The notes under the pieces are model-generated. The model searched no databases. It worked only from the letters and a program-made list of their open reading frames with translations, and was not told where the DNA came from. Below, in pieces: positions 1 to 5,242 of a stretch of 5,242 nucleotides of DNA (the first letter of the stretch is position 1; every line of letters starts with the position of its first letter). The translations under genes were made by a program, and so were the position numbers. This stretch comes from Melioribacter sp. (GTDB lineage Bacteria; Bacteroidota; Ignavibacteria; Ignavibacteriales; Melioribacteraceae): the NCBI GenBank assembly GCA_016841125.1, contig JAENZU010000285.1, positions 1-5,242 on the forward strand. The letters run 5' to 3'.

Positions 1-929
1 ATATTGCAGCCGATTTTTACCGGCTCGGACTTAATAATGGTTACGATATCGCAGCAATAAACGGCAGAAATCTTGGGGATCTTTTAGATGATCTGTTGAA
101 TGAACTTGATTTTGACTTTACCGAAGTTGAAGAGGATGAGCGTCTCAGAATTGCAATTTTAGGGAGACCTAACGTAGGTAAATCATCCCTCACAAACTCT
201 CTCCTAGGGTTCGATAGAAGCATTGTGACTGATATTCCCGGAACAACACGAGACAGTGTTGACTCTATTCTCAAATATTACGGTGAAGAAATAGTACTTG
301 TGGATACTGCAGGATTGAGACGCAAAGCTAAGGTTCACGAAAATATCGAATTTTATTCTAATGTTAGAACCTATCAGGCAATAGCCGGCTCGGATCTTGC
401 GATTGTACTTATTGATGCAAAGATTGGTGTTGATAAGCAGGATATGAAAGTTTTGGAAGAAGCTATCCGGCGACGCAAAGGACTAATATTAGCCGTAAAT
501 AAATGGGACTTAATAGAAAAAGAAACTAATACCGCCCGAGATTTTGAACAGACTATCCGCGACAAAATTGCGATGTACGATTATATCCCGATCATTTTTA
601 TTTCGGCACTCACGAAACAAAGAATCTATAAATTAATTGATCTTGCGAAAGAAATACAAACCGAACGAAAGAAAAAAATTCCTACAAGCGAACTGAACGA
701 CAAACTGCTCCCGGAATTTGCACAAAATCCTCCCCCCTCAACACCTACCGGAAAAGAAGTTAAGATAAGGTATATTACGCAAGTCGGTGATCACTATCCA
801 ATATTTCTGATTTTTGCAAATGAATCCAAATATTTGCCCGAACATTACAGGAGATTTGCCGAAAGAACTATTCGGAGGCAATTTGGATTTGAGGGTGTGC
901 CGATAACTGTTACAATTAAAAGCGCCTAA
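1..929 (+). CDS. der: Ribosome-assembly GTPase Der (EngA), 3' part; 5' end outside the window
   Basis: Der is a cytoplasmic GTPase with two tandem G domains and a C-terminal KH-like domain; it acts in maturation of the 50S ribosomal subunit. The frame is open from base 3 and 308 residues are visible. The first ~30 residues are the tail of G domain 1 (FYRLGL, then INGRNLGDLLD, matching the usual GRGIGDLLD). After a short acidic linker, G domain 2 is complete: P-loop GRPNVGKS (bases 162-185), G2 PGTTRD (237-254), G3 DTAGLRRKAK (303-332), G4 NKWD (498-509) and G5 SAL (603-611). The KH-like domain follows (about 756-926), with IRYITQV and the FGFEGVPI signature near the end. The stop is TAA at 927-929. 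The TTG at base 96 is internal, because G-domain-1 residues are readable upstream of it. The 77-base gap to the next gene suggests der ends its transcription unit here. Identification is very secure; only the 5' part is missing. Confidence 0.97.
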   Translation, partial: IAADFYRLGLNNGYDIAAINGRNLGDLLDDLLNELDFDFTEVEEDERLRIAILGRPNVGKSSLTNSLLGFDRSIVTDIPGTTRDSVDSILKYYGEEIVLVDTAGLRRKAKVHENIEFYSNVRTYQAIAGSDLAIVLIDAKIGVDKQDMKVLEEAIRRRKGLILAVNKWDLIEKETNTARDFEQTIRDKIAMYDYIPIIFISALTKQRIYKLIDLAKEIQTERKKKIPTSELNDKLLPEFAQNPPPSTPTGKEVKIRYITQVGDHYPIFLIFANESKYLPEHYRRFAERTIRRQFGFEGVPITVTIKSA

Positions 930-933
930 ATTT

Positions 934-980
934 ACTAAAAGCCTTATTTTTCTCAGATTTTAGTTATATTTGAACTAAAA
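934..980. repeat. Three copies of ACTAAAA (two direct, one inverted) in the der-oxidoreductase gap
   Basis: The 7-mer ACTAAAA is read on the + strand at 934-940 and 974-980, and its reverse complement TTTTAGT at 958-964. The two direct copies are exactly 40 bases apart. The inverted copy can pair with either one: with the upstream copy (loop of about 17 bases) or with the downstream copy, where the match extends to 8 bp (TTTTAGTT 958-965, AACTAAAA 973-980, 7-base loop). This could be a multi-site operator, a pair of alternative RNA hairpins, or chance in AT-rich DNA. The pattern is directly visible; any function is inference. Confidence 0.5.
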
Positions 981-986
981 CTTTTT
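958..986 (+). terminator. Possible weak AT-rich terminator hairpin after der
   Basis: A perfect 8-bp inverted repeat (TTTTAGTT, 7-base loop, AACTAAAA) is followed by one C and then five T's (982-986). The shape is that of an intrinsic terminator for der, but the stem has only one G-C pair, so it would be weak. The same bases overlap a promoter-like element, so an operator role is equally possible. Confidence 0.3.
965..972 (+). promoter_or_regulatory. Candidate Bacteroidota-type -7 promoter element TATATTTG
   Basis: TATATTTG matches the TAnnTTTG element of Bacteroidota primary-sigma promoters at every specified base (established for that group). It lies 34 bases before the GTG start of the oxidoreductase gene, which would leave a leader of roughly 30 nt. 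I see no good TTTG/TTG -33 partner at the usual distance, so this is tentative. It sits in the loop and inner arm of the 958-980 inverted repeat, so a protein bound there would block it. Confidence 0.35.
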
Positions 987-1006
987 CACAAATTTTCGAA
1001 TGAAAC

Positions 1007-2359
1007 GTGAATAATGTTAGAAAGATATTAATCGTAGGTGGAAATGCTGCAGGACCAAGTGCTGCAGCAAAAGCAAAAAGAACTGATCCTGAAGCAGAAG
1101 TAATTTTATTTGAAGCGGGCGAATTTATTTCAACGGGCACTTGTGAGCTTCCTTATTTGTTGGCGGGAGAAATTACAAGTTACAAAGATATAGTATTCTT
1201 TGATCCTGATTCTTTTTACGAGAAAAAAGGTGTGAAGGTTCATATTCATTACAGGGTTGAACAGATCGATCGTAAATTAAAAAGTGTTGCTGTTAGAAAT
1301 TTAAAGGATAATTCGGTTCATAATTTCTATTATGACAAATTAATTTTAACTACCGGAGCAAAGGCAAATAAATTACCGGAACTTTCTGCTGATTATGAAA
1401 ATGTTTTTAATTTGAAATCTGTGAGTAATTTTATTGCAATCGATAACTACCTCAAAAATAATTCAAAGTTTAAAAAGGCTTTAATTATCGGCTCTGGTTA
1501 CATTGGATTAGAAACTGCTGAAGCCTTTGCTGCAAGAGGATTTGATGTTTCCGTTGTTGAAAAAGCGCAGATTCCAATGCCGACAGCCGAAAAAGAAATT
1601 TCGTACTTAATCTTAGATTCACTTAAAAAGAAGAATATAAATTTTTATGCTTCGGTTGAAGATCTGAAATTTAATAAATCTAACAATAGGATTGAAAGTG
1701 TTCAGATTGAAGGCAGAATAAAAGAATTTGACATAATAATTCAGGCAGTGGGATTTAAACCAAATAACAATCTTGCACTTGGTGCAAACTTGGATTTGGG
1801 AGAATCCGGCGCATTAGTTGTTGATACCAAAATGAAAACAAGTGATCCTCATATTTATGCTGCAGGGGATAATTGCGAATCGAAAAACCGTATCACAAAA
1901 CGTAATTTTTATTTTCCCCTTGCAACTATTGCACATGAGCAGGGGCATGCCGCCGGAGCAAATGCTGCCGGAGGCAATATTTACACTGAACCAATAGTAA
2001 AAAATATTGCGGTTAAGATTTTTGAAAGTGTATATGTAAGCGTTGGATTAAATGAAAAGGAAGCAGAAATAAATAAAATGAACTTCAGTTCTGTCAGCGC
2101 CTTAGCTCATAATCTTGTGCCCGTAATGCCTGAGAGCCGAAAAGTCTTCGGTAAATTAATTTATGAAAATTCATCTAAGCTAATTTTGGGAGCATCCTTT
2201 TACGGCGGTCCCGAAGTGATTGGTTATGGCGACCTTATTTCATCTTTAATCTATAATAACAATTCAGCCGCTTCATTGGCGAAGATTGATTTCAATTATA
2301 CACCTCCTTACTCACCTTTCAAAAATTTGTTGTCAATTTTAGGCAGAAAAATAAAATAG
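1007..2359 (+). CDS. FAD-dependent pyridine nucleotide-disulfide oxidoreductase, CoA-disulfide reductase/NADH oxidase type
   Basis: Flavoenzyme of 450 residues, the usual length for single-cysteine members of this family (CoA-disulfide reductase, NADH oxidase, NADH peroxidase, polysulfide reductase), which use NAD(P)H to reduce CoA-disulfide, sulfur species or oxygen species. Visible in order: N-terminal FAD-binding Rossmann motif GGNAAG (11-16) with the acidic strand end FE (35-36); redox cysteine C46 in STGTCELPY, fitting the SxxxC arrangement; TTGA (115-118); NAD(P)H-binding GSGYIGLE (162-169) with E185 at the end of the next strand, favouring NADH; second FAD motif AAGDN (285-289); and a C-terminal dimerisation domain ending in TPPYSPF (Y435), the match to CoA-disulfide reductase APPYS. 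The YYP segment expected earlier in that domain is replaced around 368-377 (HNLVPVMPES). The start is GTG: a frame stop at 1001-1003 rules out an earlier one, and no ATG fits. It is probably the first gene of the cluster with upp. Family is secure; the substrate cannot be fixed. Confidence 0.9.
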   Translation: MNNVRKILIVGGNAAGPSAAAKAKRTDPEAEVILFEAGEFISTGTCELPYLLAGEITSYKDIVFFDPDSFYEKKGVKVHIHYRVEQIDRKLKSVAVRNLKDNSVHNFYYDKLILTTGAKANKLPELSADYENVFNLKSVSNFIAIDNYLKNNSKFKKALIIGSGYIGLETAEAFAARGFDVSVVEKAQIPMPTAEKEISYLILDSLKKKNINFYASVEDLKFNKSNNRIESVQIEGRIKEFDIIIQAVGFKPNNNLALGANLDLGESGALVVDTKMKTSDPHIYAAGDNCESKNRITKRNFYFPLATIAHEQGHAAGANAAGGNIYTEPIVKNIAVKIFESVYVSVGLNEKEAEINKMNFSSVSALAHNLVPVMPESRKVFGKLIYENSSKLILGASFYGGPEVIGYGDLISSLIYNNNSAASLAKIDFNYTPPYSPFKNLLSILGRKIK

Positions 2360-2367
2360 GTTTCTAA

Positions 2368-2994
2368 ATGAAAAATTTGGTTCTAGTTGAAAACCCTTTG
2401 GTTAAAAGAGATATAACTTATTTAAGGGATGAACATACTCGCGAATATCAATTCCGGCTCGCATTGGAAAGGATAGCTTACTCGCTGGTTATTGAGATCA
2501 GTAAAAAATTCAAACTTCATGAAGTAGATGTTAAAACTCCCCTTGAGATAACTAAAGGATATAAAATTGAACAGCAGATAATTCTTGTTCCGGTTCTTCG
2601 AGCCGGTTTAAGTATGGTTAGTTCATTTATTAATATGATACCATACGCGAAGGTGGGGCATATAGGACTTAGGCGTGATGAGAAAACTCTCCAGCCGATA
2701 GATTATTATTACAAAACTCCGAGAGATTTGGATACCTCAAAAGTTATTGTGATCGATCCGATGCTTGCAACAGGCGGCAGCGCTTCGGCGGCGCTGAAGT
2801 ACTTAAAAAATAAAGGTGCTTCAGATTGTGTTTTAGCTTTTTTGATTGCCGCCCCGGAAGGGGTAAAAAAGATGGAAGAAGATCACCCTGATATAACGGT
2901 TTACACTGCTGCCTTAGATAGAGAATTAAACGAATCCGGTTTTATTTTGCCGGGTTTGGGAGATGCCGGAGACAGAACATTTGGTACGCTATAG
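2368..2994 (+). CDS. upp: Uracil phosphoribosyltransferase
   Basis: Cytoplasmic pyrimidine-salvage enzyme converting uracil and PRPP to UMP and pyrophosphate. The length of 208 residues is normal for bacterial UPRT. Family landmarks run in order: NPLVKRDITYLRD near the N-terminus (9-21), the LVPVLRAGLSM strand-turn (73-83), RRDEKTLQP (102-110), the PRPP-binding loop VIDPMLATGGS (128-138) and the uracil-recognition signature ILPGLGDAGDR (193-203), which ends the protein in FGTL. All expected catalytic-loop residues are present, so it should be active. It starts at ATG 8 bases after the oxidoreductase stop, with at best a weak AGG (2358-2360) as ribosome-binding site, so translation is probably coupled to the upstream gene. 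Its last codons overlap the start of the TPR gene. No uraA-type permease gene is adjacent in this window. Confidence 0.97.
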   Translation: MKNLVLVENPLVKRDITYLRDEHTREYQFRLALERIAYSLVIEISKKFKLHEVDVKTPLEITKGYKIEQQIILVPVLRAGLSMVSSFINMIPYAKVGHIGLRRDEKTLQPIDYYYKTPRDLDTSKVIVIDPMLATGGSASAALKYLKNKGASDCVLAFLIAAPEGVKKMEEDHPDITVYTAALDRELNESGFILPGLGDAGDRTFGTL

Positions 2995-3994
2995 TTTAAT
3001 TTTTTTCCTTTTCTCTAGTTCTATTTTGGCTCAAGAATTCAGCAATCCTATTCTTCACCGGAAGACTACTGAGGGTATCGAATTAATTGTAAACCAGCAA
3101 TACGATAAAGCCAGGATTCTATTTACCAAAATGGATAAAGACAATCCTAATTTTCCGGTTGCTAAAATCTATTTAGCTGCTATTGAAATAGCATCATCTG
3201 TTGATTATGCAGAGCCATTTGATGCAGAACTAATTGAGGGAGCATTATCGCAAACAGAAGAAATTTGTGACTCTGCTTTGAGTGTTGACCCAGAAAATAT
3301 TTGGTATAATTATCTAGCCGGTCAAGCTTACGGTAGTTTTGCATACTATAATTCTCTTAATGGGGATTTGCTGGGGGCACTTGCTTCGGGTTTATCGGCG
3401 ATAACATACTTTGAAAAGTGTTTGGAAGTAGATTCGTCATTTTACGAAGCACAAGTTGCAATAGGGACATACAAGTATTGGCGCAGCGTAAAAACCAAAC
3501 CGGTAGAATGGCTTCCGTTTGTTGAAGATGAATCCCGGGAAGGATTAAAGTTAATTGTAAACTCATTGGATAACTTGAGCTACAATCATTATTTGGCCGT
3601 TTATTCATTAATTTGGATATACATTGAAGAACATGAATTTGAAAAAGCTCAAAGTTTAGCAGAGACTACTTTAAAGAAGTATCCCCGGAGCAGGTTTTTT
3701 ATGTGGGTTTTAGCAAGTGCTTATTCAAGAAGAGATAATTTAAAGGCAGCAAAGACGATAGAAAGAATTTATAAATCTTTATCCGATGAAAAAAAACTGA
3801 ATTTATACAACACAATAAATATTAAATATAAGATTGCATCGGAATATTCCAAAGCTGGGTACAAACAAAAAGCATTGAAACTTTGCGAAGAATTAATGAG
3901 TATTGATATCGACGATATTGATACGGACGCTCCTATTGAAGAGAGAATGGAAAAAGTGGAAAGTTTAATGGAGCAGTTGCAACTAAATAATTGA
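2963..3994 (+). CDS. Exported TPR-repeat protein of unknown function
   Basis: I cannot assign a named family. As drawn it has 343 residues: a signal-peptide-like hydrophobic run (YSLIFFLFSSSILA, 10-23) with a plausible cleavage site after ILA and no lipobox cysteine, then helical repeats of TPR type. The clearest are about 38-73 (repeat starting at GIELIVNQQYDKA), 92-156 (SQTEEICDSALSVDP and ALASGLSAITYFEKCLEVD), 207-260 (YSLIWIYIEEHEFEKAQSLA, LKKYP) and 287-315 (EYSKAGYKQKALKLCEEL). Between them is GTYKYWRS (168-175) followed by WLPFVEDESREGL (183-195), a likely family signature. The C-terminus is acidic. It probably acts in the periplasm or on the cell surface as a protein-binding scaffold. 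It overlaps upp by 32 bases from ATG 2963. TTG at 2981 is a serious alternative: it has a GGAG at good spacing and gives a cleaner signal peptide (MVRYSLIFF). The reading frame is secure; the start and function are not. Confidence 0.85.
   Translation: MPETEHLVRYSLIFFLFSSSILAQEFSNPILHRKTTEGIELIVNQQYDKARILFTKMDKDNPNFPVAKIYLAAIEIASSVDYAEPFDAELIEGALSQTEEICDSALSVDPENIWYNYLAGQAYGSFAYYNSLNGDLLGALASGLSAITYFEKCLEVDSSFYEAQVAIGTYKYWRSVKTKPVEWLPFVEDESREGLKLIVNSLDNLSYNHYLAVYSLIWIYIEEHEFEKAQSLAETTLKKYPRSRFFMWVLASAYSRRDNLKAAKTIERIYKSLSDEKKLNLYNTINIKYKIASEYSKAGYKQKALKLCEELMSIDIDDIDTDAPIEERMEKVESLMEQLQLNN
2968..2971 (+). promoter_or_regulatory. GGAG ribosome-binding site candidate pointing to a TTG start at 2981
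   Basis: GGAG lies inside the 3' end of upp, with 9 bases between it and an in-frame TTG at 2981. By contrast, the GGGAG at 2958-2962 directly abuts the ATG at 2963, leaving no spacing. If this site is used, the TPR protein loses six residues (MPETEH), removing two acidic residues from in front of its signal peptide, and the overlap with upp shrinks to 14 bases. Confidence 0.4.
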
Positions 3995-4037
3995 AAATTA
4001 TATTTCATATTAACAGAATAGTATTATTTTAGAAATA
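3995..4037 (+). other. Short AT-rich gap before rel; no clear terminator or ribosome-binding site
   Basis: These 43 bases contain no GC-rich hairpin, so I see no terminator after the TPR gene and read-through into rel is likely. TATATTTC at 3999-4006 differs from the TAnnTTTG promoter element only in its last base and lies 31 bases before the rel ATG, so a weak internal promoter is possible. There is no GGAG-like site ahead of the ATG. Confidence 0.3.
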
Positions 4038-5242
4038 ATGGAGATAGAAGCAGCAGAATATAACGAAATGCTGGATGGTCTTATGACCGCATGCAAAACT
4101 AATCTGCCCAGCGTTAAGGAAGAACTCATTAAAAAGGCTTTTCAGCTTTGTTATGAAGCCCATAGAAATGACGTGAGATCTTCGGGGGAGGCGTATTTTA
4201 CTCACCCGTTTAATGTTGCAATGATTGTCGCAAAAGAAATTCCACTCGATGATATCTCCGTAATAAGCGCCCTGCTTCACGATGTAGTTGAGGACACCGA
4301 TGTTTCACTTCAATTTATTCGAAAAGAATTCGGAGAAGAAGTTGCAGAAATAGTTGACGGCGTTACCAAAATTAGCGGCGTATTCAGAGGGCACAAAATT
4401 ACCCAGGCAGAAAATTATCGTAAACTTCTCCTTTCAATGGTAAATGATGTGCGTGTAATTTTGGTAAAGTTTGCCGACCGTCTCCACAATATGAGAACGC
4501 TCGAATTTGTTCCGGCGGAAAAACAAAGAAGAATTGCTACCGAAACGCTCGATATTTATTCTCCTTTCGCCCACAGATTCGGTCTTGGTAGAGTTAAATG
4601 GGAACTTGAGGATTTAGCTTTTAAATATCTAAATAAAGAAGCTTATACAGAACTTGCTAAAAAAGTTAAAGCAAAACGTAAGGAGCGGGAAGCTTACATA
4701 AAAGTTTTCAGTGAGCCTCTTATTGCAAAACTGAAAGAACACGGACTTGAATTTGATATCGGCGGAAGGGCGAAACATCTTTACAGCATCTACCGTAAGA
4801 TGATAAAACAAAACACTACCTTTGAGAATATTTATGATCTGCTCGCAGTTAGAATAATTTTAGAGAGTAACGATTCCAATGAATGTTATTATGTGCTTGG
4901 TGTTTTAAATCAAATGTACAAACCTATTTCAGATCGATTTAAAGATTATATCTCGATTCCTAAAAAAAATAATTATCAATCGATTCATAATACGGTTATC
5001 GGACCGGAGGGCAGATTAATTGAGGTGCAGATAAGAACCAGAAAAATGCACGAAATTGCCGAAAGGGGAGTTGCAGCCCATTGGAAATATAAAGAAGATT
5101 TAATTGCCTCTGATAAAGATCTTGAAGATTGGGTTAATTGGGTTCGCGAAATATTTGAAAATGCTACAAGGGATGTTGCTACAAATGAAATACTCGCAAG
5201 CTTTAAATTAAATTTATATCAGGATGAAATTTATGTTTTCAC
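4038..5242 (+). CDS. rel: Bifunctional (p)ppGpp synthetase/hydrolase, RelA/SpoT family; 3' end outside the window
   Basis: Stringent-response enzyme that makes (p)ppGpp from ATP and GTP/GDP and degrades it with a Mn-dependent HD hydrolase. The frame is open from ATG 4038 through the window edge: 401 codons of a protein usually above 700 residues. Hydrolase domain: R47, H56 (in THPFNVA), H81-D82 and E85-D86 (LLHDVVEDT), D147 and N151 (ADRLHNMRT), matching the metal- and substrate-binding positions of characterised bifunctional Rel enzymes at nearly the same numbering. Synthetase domain: GRAKHLYSIYRKM (243-255), YDLLAVR (266-272), RFKDYI (300-305), YQSIH (313-317), EVQIRT (329-334) and GVAAHWKYKE (344-353). 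RFKD is the RxKD form found in bifunctional enzymes, not the ExDD of synthetase-only RelA. The last residues, DEIYVF, open the TGS domain. The ATG is the first possible start after a frame stop at 4011-4013 and gives the family-typical N-terminus. Both activities look intact; TGS, helical, zinc-finger and ACT regions cannot be judged. Confidence 0.96.
   Translation, partial: MEIEAAEYNEMLDGLMTACKTNLPSVKEELIKKAFQLCYEAHRNDVRSSGEAYFTHPFNVAMIVAKEIPLDDISVISALLHDVVEDTDVSLQFIRKEFGEEVAEIVDGVTKISGVFRGHKITQAENYRKLLLSMVNDVRVILVKFADRLHNMRTLEFVPAEKQRRIATETLDIYSPFAHRFGLGRVKWELEDLAFKYLNKEAYTELAKKVKAKRKEREAYIKVFSEPLIAKLKEHGLEFDIGGRAKHLYSIYRKMIKQNTTFENIYDLLAVRIILESNDSNECYYVLGVLNQMYKPISDRFKDYISIPKKNNYQSIHNTVIGPEGRLIEVQIRTRKMHEIAERGVAAHWKYKEDLIASDKDLEDWVNWVREIFENATRDVATNEILASFKLNLYQDEIYVF

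Noticed and set aside
96..98. TTG at 96 as the start of a shorter single-domain GTPase
   Set aside because: The same frame is open back to base 3 and encodes recognisable G-domain-1 residues (FYRLGL, GDLLD), so this is the inside of der.
1045..1070. Repeated TGCTGCAG and the GCTGCAGC palindrome near the start of the oxidoreductase gene
   Set aside because: They fall on Ala/Gly codons of the FAD-binding Rossmann motif; codon repetition explains them without a regulatory site.
3357..3608. Minus-strand open frame inside the TPR gene
   Set aside because: It has no recognisable protein features and lies wholly within a convincing + strand coding region; it is a shadow frame.
4011..4037. An earlier start for rel upstream of 4038
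   Set aside because: The frame has a TAA at 4011-4013 and no start-like codon between it and the ATG; the family-typical spacing to the first catalytic arginine already fits the ATG at 4038.
4029..4280. Minus-strand open frame covering the start of rel
   Set aside because: The + strand frame carries the conserved HD-domain residues of the RelA/SpoT family here, so the opposite frame is incidental.
1..5242. Mobile element, CRISPR, toxin-antitoxin or defence system
   Set aside because: No transposase, integrase, terminal repeats, spaced repeat array, or small paired genes were seen; every long frame on the + strand is a housekeeping-type gene or the TPR protein. The Rel protein is of the long HD-synthetase-TGS type, not a small toxic alarmone synthetase.

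Overview
This is an AT-rich stretch of a bacterial chromosome in which all five genes read on the + strand. It looks like core genome: there is no sign of mobile elements, CRISPR, tRNA or rRNA, and no gene stands out in composition by eye. Shine-Dalgarno sequences are weak or absent before most starts. A TAnnTTTG-type promoter element lies upstream of the second gene. Together with the protein flavour (an exported TPR protein inside a housekeeping cluster), this suggests the Bacteroidota/Chlorobiota/Ignavibacteriota group, possibly an Ignavibacteria-like organism. That placement is an inference from style, not from a marker comparison.

Layout. (1) Bases 1-929 hold the 3' part of der (engA), the double-GTPase ribosome-assembly factor: the tail of G domain 1, all of G domain 2 and the C-terminal KH-like domain. 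(2) Bases 930-1006 are the only real regulatory gap. It carries three copies of a 7-base element (two direct, one inverted), a perfect 8-bp inverted repeat and a promoter-like TATATTTG. (3) Bases 1007-2359 encode an FAD/NAD(P)H-dependent disulfide reductase of the CoA-disulfide reductase/NADH oxidase type, starting at GTG. (4) Bases 2368-2994 encode uracil phosphoribosyltransferase (upp). (5) Bases 2963-3994 encode an uncharacterised TPR-rich protein with a signal peptide, overlapping the end of upp. (6) From 4038 to the window edge runs the N-terminal 401 codons of a long RelA/SpoT-family (p)ppGpp synthetase/hydrolase, with hydrolase and synthetase domains both apparently intact and the TGS domain just beginning.

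How they fit together. The oxidoreductase, upp and TPR genes are packed tightly (8-base gap, then a 32- or 14-base overlap) and are probably one transcription unit starting in the 930-1006 gap. rel follows after 43 bases and may be read through or have its own start. The joint theme, if there is one, is redox state, pyrimidine salvage and the stringent response. This is guilt by association only. I see no convincing novel multi-gene system. The items most worth checking are the repeat-bearing control region at 934-980, the altered active-site neighbourhood of the oxidoreductase, and the unidentified exported TPR protein with its uncertain start.
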